This document shows, piece after piece, positions 15,072 to 24,407 of a stretch of 64,000 bases of DNA. The DNA comes from Sphingomonas hominis (GTDB lineage: Bacteria > Pseudomonadota > Alphaproteobacteria > Sphingomonadales > Sphingomonadaceae). The stretch is from positions 310,001 through 374,000 of the forward strand of contig NZ_JABULH010000003.1 of the NCBI RefSeq assembly GCF_013328205.1. Reading direction: 5' to 3'. Within the stretch, counting starts at the first letter, position 1; each line of letters opens with the position of its first letter. The notes beneath the pieces are model-generated. The model did no database searches. It saw only the letters and a list, made by a program, of their open reading frames with translations, and was not told where the DNA came from. The position numbers and the translations under genes were made by a program.

Positions 15072-17456
15072 ATGACGGGTAGGTTGTCGCTCGGCCTGAT
15101 GGCCGGGTTGCTCGGTTGCGTGTCGAGCCAGGCGCTGGCGCAGGCCGCCGCGCAGCCGGAGAATACGCCCGACGACATCGTCATTACCGCGCAGAAGCGC
15201 GAGCAGCGGATCGAGGACGTGCCGCTGACCGTCACCGCGGTGACGGGCGAGCGGATGCGCGACCTGGGCGTCAATTCGCTCAGCGAAGTGGCGCTCTACG
15301 TGCCCGGACTGCGCATCCAGGAGCAGAGCGCGAACAATCCCGGCTTCGTGATCCGCGGCATCACCTCTGACTCGGGCTCGGCGCAGCAGGGCGCGCGCGT
15401 CACGCTCTATTATAATGGCGTCGACATCTCGCGTTCGCGCGGGGCGTACCAGGATCTGTACGATCTCGAGCGGATCGAGGTGGTGAAGGGTCCGCAGGCG
15501 ACGCTGTTCGGTACCGCCGCCGCGGTCGGCGCGGTGTCGATCATCTCCGCGCGTCCGCGTGAGGGCTTCTCGGCAAACCTGACCGGCTCCTACGGCAATT
15601 ACGACCGCACGCAGGTGTCGGGTTACCTGAACGCGGGCAATGACACGCTCGCCGGACGGCTGGCCTTCGCGTACAAGTACCGCGACGGTTACGTCCGCAA
15701 CATCGCGGGTGACCCCGACGTCCCGAACCAGAACCAGGGTCGGGTGAACCAGGACGATCTGAACGGGCAGGATCAGCGCGGCATCCGCGGCTCGCTGCGC
15801 TGGACGCCGTCAACCGACGTCACCGCCGACCTCGTCCTGACCTATGACGGGCAGCGTAACCCTGGCACCGCGTTCAAGAGCCGCGTGTTCGCGCCGACTG
15901 GCGGGCAGACCGGGGATTTCGGTTACGCCGAACTGTCGGGCTCGCCCTTCTCGAAGGAGGTGCTAGGCAAGCGCAAGCTCGGGCTCGACCGCGACGTGTA
16001 CGATGCCAATCTGACGGTGCAGGTCGACCTCGCGCCCGGCATCACCTTCACCACGGTCAACGGCTACCGCCGCTTCAACGCGCTGGAAACGTTCGACGCC
16101 GATGGCGGCCCGGCATGGTATCTCGAATTCGCCGAGGACGCCAAGGGCGACCAGTGGAACCACGAGGCGCGTTTCGCCTTCACCGGCGACACCTACCGCG
16201 CCTCGTTCGGCTGGAATGCTTTCCTGGAGGACGGTTTCCAGCGCGTGCCCTTCTCGACCGAAGAGGGAACGTATCTCGCCTGCTCGGTCGCGGCGGCCTA
16301 TGCGGGCGTGCGGCAAGGGTTGGCGGCGGCGGGCGTGCCGACCGGCACCGGGTGCGTTGCCGCGAACGGCACCATCCCGGCCGCGACGCGTGCCACCGCG
16401 CTGCTGACGCGTGGTGCGGCGACGCAGATCCCTTATTCGTCCGAGTTCACCAACTACGGCACCAACCAGGCTTATTCGGTGTTCGCCGACGGCACGTGGA
16501 TCCCGATCCCCGCGCTCGAGCTGACCGCGGGTGCGCGCGTGCTGATCGAGCGGCGCAAGTCGGGCTACAGCTCGATCCAGCCCAATTCGCGCATCCTGGC
16601 GGCGGGCGGGGTCAACACCAGCCTGCTCGGCACCGCCAACACGAACGGCGTGCGCTTCACCGCGGAGGACAGTTTCGCCGCGGTCCTGCCGCGTTTCAAC
16701 GCGCTGCTGCGCGCAACCGACGGGCTGAACTTCTACGCCACGATCAGCAAGGGTCGCCGCTCGCCGGTGGTGCAGCTCGCCGCGGCGGCCGCGGGCACGG
16801 GCGTACGCCCCAACCTGCAATCCGTGCCCGAAGAAACGGTGTGGAATTACGAGGGCGGGATCAAGGCCGCGCTCGGCGGCTTCACTGGCACCGCCTCGGT
16901 CTTCTACCAGGAATATAATGGCTTTCAGGTGTCGGTGACGCAGCCAAACGGCACCGCGCTGACGCAGAGTGCGGGCAGCGCCAAGAACCCCGGCGTCGAG
17001 TTCGAGGGTACCTACCGCGTCTCGCCGATCTTGTCGGCATTCGGCAGCTTCGCCTATATCGACGGCAAGATCGACCGCGGCAACAACGTCGCCCCGACCT
17101 TCGCCGGCGCGCGCTTTCGCTTGCAGCCCAAGACGACCGCGTCGGGCGGCATCAACCTGCGCGTGCCCTTCGGCAGCGCCACCTTCTACGCCGTGCCTAG
17201 CGCAACCTATCAGTCGAAGGTGTTCTTCGAACTGCCCAACTCGGACGCGATTTCGCAGGGCGGCTACACGCTGGTCAACCTGCGCGCAGGGATCGAGCTG
17301 GCGGGCGGCCGCTACCGTATTGGCGGCTTTGCGCGGAACCTCGGCAACGAGAAATATCTGATCGACGCGGGCAACACCGGCGGCGGCTTCGGCACCCCCA
17401 CCTACATCCGCGGCGAACCGCGTTTCTACGGCGTCGAGGTGGCAGGGACGTTCTGA
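15072..17456 (+). CDS. TonB-dependent receptor (outer membrane), substrate unknown
   Basis: The 794-residue protein has a signal peptide (about residues 1-24, ending ALAQ) and a TonB-box-like DDIVITAQKR. The plug domain follows (DVPLTVTAVTGE, then VPGLRIQEQSANNPGFVIRG and IEVVKGPQATLFGTAA). A 22-strand-type beta-barrel ends in VEVAGTF with a terminal Phe. It imports a substrate across the outer membrane using TonB energy. The plug features resemble the large sphingomonad receptor family often linked to sugars, aromatics or siderophores; nothing adjacent tells which. A hairpin terminator follows. The neighbours (telA, a small orphan) give no pathway hint. Confidence 0.93.
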   Translation: MTGRLSLGLMAGLLGCVSSQALAQAAAQPENTPDDIVITAQKREQRIEDVPLTVTAVTGERMRDLGVNSLSEVALYVPGLRIQEQSANNPGFVIRGITSDSGSAQQGARVTLYYNGVDISRSRGAYQDLYDLERIEVVKGPQATLFGTAAAVGAVSIISARPREGFSANLTGSYGNYDRTQVSGYLNAGNDTLAGRLAFAYKYRDGYVRNIAGDPDVPNQNQGRVNQDDLNGQDQRGIRGSLRWTPSTDVTADLVLTYDGQRNPGTAFKSRVFAPTGGQTGDFGYAELSGSPFSKEVLGKRKLGLDRDVYDANLTVQVDLAPGITFTTVNGYRRFNALETFDADGGPAWYLEFAEDAKGDQWNHEARFAFTGDTYRASFGWNAFLEDGFQRVPFSTEEGTYLACSVAAAYAGVRQGLAAAGVPTGTGCVAANGTIPAATRATALLTRGAATQIPYSSEFTNYGTNQAYSVFADGTWIPIPALELTAGARVLIERRKSGYSSIQPNSRILAAGGVNTSLLGTANTNGVRFTAEDSFAAVLPRFNALLRATDGLNFYATISKGRRSPVVQLAAAAAGTGVRPNLQSVPEETVWNYEGGIKAALGGFTGTASVFYQEYNGFQVSVTQPNGTALTQSAGSAKNPGVEFEGTYRVSPILSAFGSFAYIDGKIDRGNNVAPTFAGARFRLQPKTTASGGINLRVPFGSATFYAVPSATYQSKVFFELPNSDAISQGGYTLVNLRAGIELAGGRYRIGGFARNLGNEKYLIDAGNTGGGFGTPTYIRGEPRFYGVEVAGTF

Positions 17457-17474
17457 TTGAGCGCCTCGGCCAAT

Positions 17475-17518
17475 AGGAGCGGCGAACCACCCAATTAGGT
17501 GGCGTCGCTCCTTGTTTT
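17475..17518 (+). terminator. Rho-independent terminator after TonB receptor
   Basis: AGGAGCG at 17475 pairs with CGCTCCT ending at 17512, with an inner CCACC/GGTGG stem, followed by TTGTTTT. Confidence 0.75.
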
Positions 17519-17566
17519 GGCTCATTGTTGGCCTTCTATGTCGTTCGATAAGGAGCGGGTCAGCCG

Positions 17567-17926
17567 ATGGAGCAAACGGTTTTTGTTGACCTGCTGCATC
17601 AGGTCGTGATCGCTCCAGCAGCAACGGATACGATTGCTAACTTGGCCGCCCCATCCGGTAGGCGGGTATCGGACGAGCGAAAGCGCCGTGCTGCTTGGTT
17701 CAACAGCCTTTCGGCGGAAGACCGCGCCAACGTTGAACATGTTGCGCAAGAGGCGGCGAGAGGCGTCGCCTTCGGGATCTTCTGTGTTCTTGATGGCTGT
17801 CGGGTCATCGAGGATTACGACCAACGCGGTCACCTTGAACTCCATCACATCTATAAGGGAACGAAGACGCTGCTTTCCTCCAGCGCCGACGACAGTTCGG
17901 CTGGAGCCCTGCACGAGCTGCTCTGA
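17567..17926 (+). CDS. Small hypothetical protein, orphan
   Basis: The 119-residue soluble protein is not recognised. It starts with ATG behind AAGGAG (spacing about 10). The sequence has an N-terminal helix, a basic patch SDERKRRAAWFNSL, a helix SAEDRANVEHVAQEAARG and then strands GIFCVLDGCRVI and GHLELHHIY. The last part resembles small stand-alone immunity-like or antitoxin-like proteins, but this is only an impression. GC content is lower than in the neighbours. It sits just before a decayed DUF559 gene that is bounded by inverted repeats; the left repeat starts 5 bp after its stop codon. Confidence 0.6.
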   Translation: MEQTVFVDLLHQVVIAPAATDTIANLAAPSGRRVSDERKRRAAWFNSLSAEDRANVEHVAQEAARGVAFGIFCVLDGCRVIEDYDQRGHLELHHIYKGTKTLLSSSADDSSAGALHELL

Positions 17927-17930
17927 TCCT

Positions 17931-17966
17931 CACCCCTCCCTGACCAGGGAGGTGGCAGGGGTGGGT
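17931..17966. repeat. Left inverted repeat bounding the DUF559 remnant
   Basis: The core CCCTCCCTGACCAGGGAGG is itself palindromic and is followed by GCAGGGGTGGGT. It is the reverse complement, with a few differences, of 18348-18381 on the other side of the DUF559 remnant. Confidence 0.8.
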
Positions 17967-18000
17967 TGCTGTCGCGGGTGAATAACGACAGCCTCGCTTA

Positions 18001-18467
18001 ATGCCGCGCATCGCTCCAGCGACGACCGCCAGAGCCCGCGCGGTCCGCCGCGAGGCCACAGCGGAGAACGTGCCTTGTGGACGCACCTTCGCTACATCCG
18101 CCCGCAATTTACGCGGCAACTGCCTGTCGGGCGCTACATGCTCGACTTCGCGTGCCGGTCGCTCAGGATTGCGGTGAAGCTCAACGGCAGCCAGCATCTC
18201 GATACCGCCGACTATGATCCGGAACGGACGCGCTACCTTGAGGCGTTGGGTTGGCGAGTGGTGCGGTTCTGGAACAATGCGGTTCGTGAGGATGCGTATG
18301 CAGTGTCAACGGCGATCCTGGCGATCGTCGCGGAGCTAGGCGGGCCGACCCACCCCAGCCCCTCCCTGGTCAGGGAGGGGAGTAGGCGCTGTCCTACACG
18401 CCAACGCGTGGTGACAAGCGTGTCATGCCTTCCGACACATACAGCCTCCGCGCAGGCGCGCGCATAG
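18001..18467 (+). pseudogene. DUF559 (Vsr-like) endonuclease remnant, frameshifted, active site lost
   Basis: The N-terminal part (from ATG 18001: MPRIAP...RARAVRREATAENV) is in one frame. The rest (LWTHLRYIRPQFTRQLPVG onwards) is in another, joined near 18073 by two extra or one missing base. The second part shows the DUF559 landmarks: RRQ/FTRQ-PVGRYMLDF, the nuclease core, ERTRYLEALGWRVVRFWNN. In the usual core the catalytic motif reads like VELDG-QH. Here it is VKLNGSQH, so both acidic residues are replaced by G-to-A changes (GAG to AAG, GAC to AAC if the family consensus was ancestral). The C-terminal tail reads through the right-hand repeat. Frameshift plus lost acids indicate an inactive copy. 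Confidence 0.75.
18348..18381. repeat. Right inverted repeat bounding the DUF559 remnant
   Basis: ACCCACCCCAGCC followed by the palindrome CCTCCCTGGTCAGGGAGG. It is the inverted partner of 17931-17966, lies inside the reading frame of the nuclease remnant and supplies its C-terminal codons. Confidence 0.8.
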
Positions 18468-18646
18468 GGTGCGACCTTCGCGACCCTTCGCTCGCGATCC
18501 ACGAAGTGGAAAACACGCGCGTGGACCTCCACTTCCTCCACTTCGCCTCCGATGCCCATTCCGCCGCATCTTTTCGCGCGCGCACAAATAGGCTAAGGGC
18601 GCGGCCGAAATCGCCGGTGCGCGTGAGCGTCGGCCATCCAGGAAAC

Positions 18647-20491
18647 ATGATGAACCTCCGCAATATCGCGATCATCGCGCACGTCGACCATGGCAAGACG
18701 ACCCTCGTCGACCAGCTCTTCCGCCAGTCGGGCACCTTCCGCGAGAACCAGCGCATCGAAGAGCGCGCGATGGATTCGAACGACCTGGAAAAGGAGCGCG
18801 GGATCACCATTCTCGCCAAGCCGACCTCGGTCGACTGGACGCCCCCGGGCGAGAGCGAGGCGATCCGCATCAACATCGTCGACACGCCCGGCCACGCCGA
18901 CTTCGGCGGCGAGGTGGAGCGCATCCTGTCGATGGTCGACGGCGTCGTCCTGCTGGTCGATTCGTCGGAAGGCGCGATGCCGCAGACGAAGTTCGTCACC
19001 GGCAAGGCGCTGGCGCTGGGCCTGAAGCCGATCGTGGTGGTCAACAAGGTCGACCGCAACGACGCGCGCATCCAGGAAGTGCTGGACGAGGTGTTCGACC
19101 TGTTCGTCAGCCTCGACGCCAACGACGAGCAGCTCGATTTCCCTGTGCTCTACGCCTCGGGCCGCAACGGCTATGCCTCGACCGACATGGACGCGCGCGA
19201 GGGCACGCTGATCCCGATGTTCGAGACGATCGTGCGCCACGTGCCCGCGCCCAACCTCGAGGTCGAGGACGTGCCGTTCACCTTCCTGGTGACGCTGCTC
19301 GACCGTGACAACTTTCTTGGCCGCATCCTGACCGGCCGCGTCAATTCGGGCACGGTGAAGCTCAACCAGCCGATCCACGCGCTCGACAATGACGGCAAGG
19401 TGATCGAAACCGGCCGCGCGTCGAAGATCCTGTCGTTCCGCGGGCTCGACCGCGTGCCGGTCGAGGAGGCCAAGGCGGGCGACATCATCAGCCTGGCCGG
19501 CCTGACCGTCGCGACCGTCTCGAACACCATCGCCGACCCGCAGGTGACCGAGCCGCTGCACGCGCAGCCGATCGATCCGCCGACGCTGTCGATGCGCTTC
19601 GCGGTGAACGACTCGCCGATGGCGGGTCGCGAGGGCAGCAAGGTGACCAGCCGCATGATCCGCGATCGCCTGTTCCGCGAGGCGGAATCGAACGTCGCGG
19701 TGAAGGTGACCGAGGCGGCCGATCGCGACAGCTTCGAGGTCGCCGGCCGCGGCGAATTGCAGCTCGGCGTGTTGATCGAGACGATGCGCCGCGAGGGCTT
19801 CGAGCTCGGCATCAGCCGCCCGCGCGTGCTGTTCGGCGAGGACGAGGACGGCAAGAAGACCGAGCCGTACGAGACCGTCATCATCGACGTCGACGAGGAA
19901 CACTCTGGCACGGTCGTCGAGAAGATGAACCTGCGCAAGGCCGAGATGACCGACATGCGCCCGTCGGGCGGCGGCAAGACGCGCATCACCTTCTCCGCGC
20001 CGAGCCGCGGCATGATCGGCTATCACGGCGAGTTCCTGTCGGACACGCGCGGCACCGGCATTATGAACCGGCTGTTCGAGAAGTACGGACCGCACAAGGG
20101 CAACATCGAAGGCCGCAAGAACGGCGTGCTGATCTCGAACGGTGCGGGCGAAGCGCAGGGCTATGCGCTCGGTCCGCTCGAGGACCGCGGCGTGCTGTTC
20201 GTCGGCCACGGCGAGGCGCTGTACGAAGGCATGATCATCGGCGAGAACGCCAAGACGGATGACCTGGAGGTCAATCCGATGAAGGCGAAGCAGCTGACCA
20301 ACTTCCGCGCGAGCGGCGGCAAGGACGATGCGATCCGTCTGACCCCGCCGAAGAAGATGACGCTGGAGCAGGCGATCGCGTACATCGACGACGACGAGAT
20401 GGTCGAGGTGACGCCCAAGAACATCCGCCTGCGCAAGCGCTTCCTCGACCCCAACGAGCGCAAGCGCGCGAGCCGCAGCAAGGCCGCCTGA
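18647..20491 (+). CDS. typA: Ribosome-associated translational GTPase TypA/BipA
   Basis: The 614-residue GTPase has the translation-factor G motifs: AHVDHGKTT (G1), RGITILAK (G2 region), DTPGHADFGGEVER (G3) and NKVDR (G4). Domain II, the EF-G-like domains III and V, and the BipA-specific C-terminal domain follow (MRPSGGGKTRITFSAPSRGMIGYHGEF; KPKKMTLEQAIAYIDDDEMVEVTP-like near the end). Length is typical. TypA binds the 70S ribosome and helps 50S assembly and stress or cold growth. AGGA lies shortly before tandem ATG codons at 18647 and 18650; either may be used. A terminator follows about 120 bp after the stop. Confidence 0.96.
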   Translation: MMNLRNIAIIAHVDHGKTTLVDQLFRQSGTFRENQRIEERAMDSNDLEKERGITILAKPTSVDWTPPGESEAIRINIVDTPGHADFGGEVERILSMVDGVVLLVDSSEGAMPQTKFVTGKALALGLKPIVVVNKVDRNDARIQEVLDEVFDLFVSLDANDEQLDFPVLYASGRNGYASTDMDAREGTLIPMFETIVRHVPAPNLEVEDVPFTFLVTLLDRDNFLGRILTGRVNSGTVKLNQPIHALDNDGKVIETGRASKILSFRGLDRVPVEEAKAGDIISLAGLTVATVSNTIADPQVTEPLHAQPIDPPTLSMRFAVNDSPMAGREGSKVTSRMIRDRLFREAESNVAVKVTEAADRDSFEVAGRGELQLGVLIETMRREGFELGISRPRVLFGEDEDGKKTEPYETVIIDVDEEHSGTVVEKMNLRKAEMTDMRPSGGGKTRITFSAPSRGMIGYHGEFLSDTRGTGIMNRLFEKYGPHKGNIEGRKNGVLISNGAGEAQGYALGPLEDRGVLFVGHGEALYEGMIIGENAKTDDLEVNPMKAKQLTNFRASGGKDDAIRLTPPKKMTLEQAIAYIDDDEMVEVTPKNIRLRKRFLDPNERKRASRSKAA

Positions 20492-20608
20492 AGCGAGGCC
20501 GCAGCGAACGCTGCGGCGAGCGCTCACTCAGGCGACCCAGCCGGCCTCGCCACGAGCGAGGACCGACGACGCGGCTCTGCCGCGGCGCGCACCGGAACGC
20601 GATAAAAG

Positions 20609-20641
20609 CGGCGGCGAAGGACACTCCCTTCGCCGCCGTTT
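20609..20641 (+). terminator. Rho-independent terminator after typA
   Basis: CGGCGGCGAAGG (20609-20620) pairs fully with CCTTCGCCGCCG (20627-20638) around a 6-nt loop, followed by TTT. Confidence 0.75.
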
Positions 20642-20680
20642 GCGTGTCCTACACGTTCGAACTCACGCTATAGCGGCCCC

Positions 20681-22012
20681 ATGCCCGACCGCCGCTCCCC
20701 CTTCGCCCGCCATCGCTGGACCCCGTCGCGCTACCGCGCGCTGCTGCGCACCCGTGGCCCGCGCTCGGTGCGGTTCCGCACTCGCGTGTCGGTGCTGGCG
20801 GGCGCGATCGCGATTGGCTTGGTTGCGATTCTGTTCGCCGAAGCTGCCGACTGGGCCGGCGGCTGGTTCAACAATTATGCGAAGCGCTGGCACTGGCTGC
20901 CGCTCCTCACCACGCCGCTCGCCTTCGTCGCGCTCGTGTGGGTCACCCGCAGCATCGCGCCACTCGCCCGCGGATCGGGCATCCCGCAGGTGATCGCGGC
21001 GAGCGAGGACCCCAACCGTGCCACCGGGTCGCTCATCTCGGTCCGCACCGCCGCGACCAAGATCGTGCTGACCATCGCTGCGGTGCTGTCGGGCGCGTCG
21101 GTCGGGCGCGAGGGGCCGACCGTGCAGCTCGCCGCCGCGGTGATGGGGCTGACCCACCGCATCATGCGCGTGCCGCTGCGCACCCCCGTCGTCATCGCGA
21201 GCGGCGCGGCGGGCGTGGCGGCGGCGTTCAACACCCCGCTCGCCGGGTTGCTGTTCGCGATCGAGGAACTAGCGAGCGCCTATGAGCAGCGGGTCACGCT
21301 GCTGGTGCTGTCCGCGATCGTCATCGCCGGTATGGTCGCGCAGTCGGTGCAGGGCGATTACGTCTATTTCGGGGTGATCGGGGCGAGCATTCCTTTGAGC
21401 AGCGCCTTGCTGGTCGTGCCGGTGGCGGGCGTCGTCGGCGGGTTGTCGGGCGGTTCGTTCGCGCGGCTGATGCTGATGCTCGCGACCGGCAGCACGGCGG
21501 TGACGCGGTGGAGCAAGGCACATCCGATCGTCTTTGCGGGCCTGTGCGGCGTGGTCGTCGCCGGGCTGGGCGTGGTGACCGGGCTGACCTGGGGTACCGG
21601 CTATTCCGCCGCACGCGCGATGATCGTCGGGGTCGATGCGCCCTTGTGGTTCGGTCCCGCCAAGTTCGTCGCCACGCTCGCTACCGCGGTTGCGGGGCTG
21701 CCCGGCGGCATCTTCGCGCCGTCGCTGGCGGTGGGTGCGGGCGTCGGCAATCTGTTGCGCGAGGTGTTTCCGGCGAGCCCGACCTCGGCAGTCGTGATCC
21801 TGGGCATGGTGGGCTATTTCGCGGGCGTGGTGCGTGCGCCGCTGACCGCCGTCATCATCCTGTCGGAGACGACGGCCAGCCGCGGGCTGATGCTGCCGAT
21901 GTTCGCCACCGCCTTCATCGCCGACGCGGCGAGCCAATGGGTGTGCCGAGAGAAACTGTACCACGGCCTGTCGCGCGGCTTCGCGATGGGGCCGGAGCCC
22001 AAGCCGCAATGA
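20681..22012 (+). CDS. ClC-family chloride/proton antiporter
   Basis: The 443-residue polytopic membrane protein carries the three chloride-selectivity motifs of the ClC family: GSGIPQ (about residue 104), GREGPTVQ with the gating Glu, and GIFAPSLAVGAG. The proton-pathway glutamate expected after FN.PLAG is present in LLFAIEELASAY. The protein is therefore more likely an H+/Cl- antiporter than a channel. It has no C-terminal CBS domains. Bacterial homologues help in acid resistance or anion homeostasis. The gene follows typA after a terminator and is probably monocistronic. Confidence 0.92.
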   Translation: MPDRRSPFARHRWTPSRYRALLRTRGPRSVRFRTRVSVLAGAIAIGLVAILFAEAADWAGGWFNNYAKRWHWLPLLTTPLAFVALVWVTRSIAPLARGSGIPQVIAASEDPNRATGSLISVRTAATKIVLTIAAVLSGASVGREGPTVQLAAAVMGLTHRIMRVPLRTPVVIASGAAGVAAAFNTPLAGLLFAIEELASAYEQRVTLLVLSAIVIAGMVAQSVQGDYVYFGVIGASIPLSSALLVVPVAGVVGGLSGGSFARLMLMLATGSTAVTRWSKAHPIVFAGLCGVVVAGLGVVTGLTWGTGYSAARAMIVGVDAPLWFGPAKFVATLATAVAGLPGGIFAPSLAVGAGVGNLLREVFPASPTSAVVILGMVGYFAGVVRAPLTAVIILSETTASRGLMLPMFATAFIADAASQWVCREKLYHGLSRGFAMGPEPKPQ

Positions 22013-22040
22013 AAAAGGGCGGCGGATTGCGCCGCCGCCC
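22012..22040 (-). terminator. Terminator shared by convergent genes, strongest for the minus-strand TonB receptor
   Basis: A 9-bp G+C stem (22017-22025 with 22032-22040) is followed on the minus strand by five T (the AAAAA at 22012-22016). It lies directly between the ClC and TonB receptor stops. Confidence 0.75.
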
Positions 22041-22055
22041 CTCGTCAGGTGAGGC

Positions 22056-24407
22056 TCAGCGGAATTTCCCGCTGAGCGAGACGCCGATCACGCGGGGTTC
22101 GTTGAACACCGCGGCGTTGTAATTCTCGATCACGCCCTTCAGGTTCTTCTCCGCTGTCAGGTTGCGCGCGAACGCCGCGATCTCGTAGCGGCCATCCGGC
22201 GTGGTGTAGCCCGCCTTCAGCCCCAGCTCGAAGTTGCCGTTCGCGTAGAATTCGCGCGTCTTGTAGAGCACGAAATTCGTGTAGCCCTGCAGGTTGAAGT
22301 CGGTCGCAACGAAGAAATTGCCCTCGTTGCTGAGCGGGATGTCGTACCGCACCGCGGCGTCGATCTGATATTCCGGCGCATTGGGCAGCGGGTTGCCGTC
22401 GATCTGCGCCAGCACGGCGGGGCTGCCGAAGATCGTGCGCGTGATCGTCGGATCCTGCACGGTACAGGTGACACGGCCGGCGAGCGCGCAGACCTGCGCG
22501 TAGACGTTCTTGTCCTTGATCTCGCTGTGCAGCGCGCTGCCGCCGAGTGAGAAGGTGATGTTGCGGATCGGGCGCCATTCCAGCTCCGCCTCGAAACCGT
22601 ATGCGTCGGCGTGGTCGGCGTTGAACAGCACGCCGTTGCCGTTGGCGTCGTTGCCGTTCAACTGGATGTCGTTGACGCGGTAGTAGAAGCCGGTCGCGTT
22701 GAAGCGCATGTTGCCGAACGGCCGCGTCTTCACACCCGCCTCGTACGAGGTGATCGTCTCGCTGTCGGCGGTGGTGAACGCCGAGCCGAACACCGCCGAG
22801 CGGCCCTGGATCGTCGGCCCGCGGAAACCGCGCGCGACGCGGGCGTAGATGCTGGCGGTCGGATCGACCTCGTACAAGGCCGACACGTCCCAGCTCGGCT
22901 CCTTGCCCGTCAGCTTGACGTTGCGCGGGGCGGTGGCGGGGAAGTTGACGGTCGCGCCGGTTGTCGCGGGCTTGACCAGGATGGTGCGCTTGTTGTCCTC
23001 GGTGTAGCGGCCGCCGGCGGTCAGCGTCAGGCGATCGATCGTGTAGCTCGCCTGGCCGAACACTGCCCATGACGTGTTGGCGTCGTGCAGCCGGACCCAA
23101 TTGCCCGGATTGTTGGTGTTGCCGTTCGCCGCCACGAACGGCGCGGACAGGAAGAAGCGGCGCTGGTAGAAATCGGTCGTGTCGCGCTGATCGAAGTAGA
23201 AGCCACCGAACTGCCACTTGAACGCCGCGCCCGCGTCGCTGGAGGCGAGGCGCAACTCCTGCGTCCACTGATCGAGGTCGCGGATGTTGCCCTGGCTCTG
23301 CCCGCAGTCGATGCAGCCGCCGCTCGCGTTCAACGGCAACTGGCGCACGCCGCCGTCGGTGTCGCCGCGGCTGTAGCCCGAGGTGGTCTCGTACGCGGTG
23401 ATCGAGGTGAGCGTCGCCGGCCCGAAGTCATAGGCCGCGTTCACCGACCCGCCATAGGTCTTGTACGCCTGCGGGTTGTTGTTGCCTTCGTCCAGCGCGA
23501 TGCGGCCCCGCGGCTCGCGCGCGACGCTGTTCGACCCACGCACCAGCGCGCCGCGGTGGAACACGGTCGAGGTGCCGTCGTAATCGCGCGCGTGACCCGA
23601 CACGTTGATCGACAGCGCCTCGGTCGGCGTGAACAGCAATTGCAGCCGCACGTCGCGCTCGTTGAACCCGCCGAGCGCGTTCTTGCCGCCGCGCGTGCCG
23701 TCGACGCCGGGGCCGGTGAAGGTGTTGTCGATCCAGTCGTCGCGGTGCTGGTAGAGGCCGGACAGGCGGAACGCGATCTTGTCGGCGACGATCGGGCCGC
23801 CGATCCCTGCGTCGACGGTGGCGGTGTTGTAGCTGCCGTAGGAAGCGCTGACGCGACCGTCGAAGGTCTGGCCGGGGCGGATCGTGTCGAACTTGATGAT
23901 GCCGGCGGTCGTGTTGCGCCCGAACAGCGACCCTTGCGGCCCGCGCAGCACCTCTACTTGATTGACGTCGAACACCGGATTCGATTTCAGCACCACGTGT
24001 TCGAGCACGACGTCGTCCTGGATGATCGACACCGGCTGCGACGCGCCGAGGTAGAAGTCGATATTGCCCAGGCCGCGAATGTAGAAGCGCGGAAAGATGC
24101 GCCCGGTCGTCGTCTCGGCATACAGGCCGGGCACGCGGCCCGCGAGCGACAGAATGTCCTCGCCCGCCGACTGGAAGGTGCGCAGGTCGTCGCCGCCGAC
24201 CACCGCGACCGAGACGGGCACGCGCTGCAAATTCTCGCTGCGGCGCTCGGCGGTGACGGTGATCTCCTGCAGCCCATCCTCACCCGGTGTGGCGGTCGCC
24301 GCGTCAACGGCGGGCGGGGTAGGCGACTGCACCGTCTGCGCCACCGCTGGGGTGGAAAGCGTCAGGAGGCCGGCGGCACCGGCGAGCAGGAGCGACTTGG
24401 ACGTCAC
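22056..24407 (-). CDS. TonB-dependent receptor (outer membrane), substrate unknown
   Basis: From the GTG at 24407 the protein is 783 residues. It has a signal peptide of about 24 residues ending AVAQ, the TonB-box-like LQEITVTAERR, and a plug domain (VPVSVAVVGGDD, VPGLYAETTTGRIFPRFYIRGLG, VEVLRGPQGSLFGRNTTAG). The beta-barrel ends near GVSLSGKFR. The upstream frame stays open to 24536, and a GTG at 24434 is an alternative start. The GTG at 24407 is preferred because it gives a normal signal peptide, with AAGGGAAA upstream. Motifs such as RNTTAGIIKF are typical of sphingomonad receptors of the FecA/CirA type. Substrate cannot be inferred from the neighbours. Confidence 0.9.
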   Translation of the reverse strand: MTSKSLLLAGAAGLLTLSTPAVAQTVQSPTPPAVDAATATPGEDGLQEITVTAERRSENLQRVPVSVAVVGGDDLRTFQSAGEDILSLAGRVPGLYAETTTGRIFPRFYIRGLGNIDFYLGASQPVSIIQDDVVLEHVVLKSNPVFDVNQVEVLRGPQGSLFGRNTTAGIIKFDTIRPGQTFDGRVSASYGSYNTATVDAGIGGPIVADKIAFRLSGLYQHRDDWIDNTFTGPGVDGTRGGKNALGGFNERDVRLQLLFTPTEALSINVSGHARDYDGTSTVFHRGALVRGSNSVAREPRGRIALDEGNNNPQAYKTYGGSVNAAYDFGPATLTSITAYETTSGYSRGDTDGGVRQLPLNASGGCIDCGQSQGNIRDLDQWTQELRLASSDAGAAFKWQFGGFYFDQRDTTDFYQRRFFLSAPFVAANGNTNNPGNWVRLHDANTSWAVFGQASYTIDRLTLTAGGRYTEDNKRTILVKPATTGATVNFPATAPRNVKLTGKEPSWDVSALYEVDPTASIYARVARGFRGPTIQGRSAVFGSAFTTADSETITSYEAGVKTRPFGNMRFNATGFYYRVNDIQLNGNDANGNGVLFNADHADAYGFEAELEWRPIRNITFSLGGSALHSEIKDKNVYAQVCALAGRVTCTVQDPTITRTIFGSPAVLAQIDGNPLPNAPEYQIDAAVRYDIPLSNEGNFFVATDFNLQGYTNFVLYKTREFYANGNFELGLKAGYTTPDGRYEIAAFARNLTAEKNLKGVIENYNAAVFNEPRVIGVSLSGKFR

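Noticed and set aside
15963-17624. 553-codon open frame antisense to the first TonB receptor
   Set aside because: Typical GC-driven antisense frame, low complexity and Arg/Ala/Gly-rich; the receptor on the other strand is well supported.
18593-20527. 644-codon open frame antisense to typA
   Set aside because: The length comes from the codon bias of typA; the sequence is rich in Arg, His and Asp with no family resemblance.
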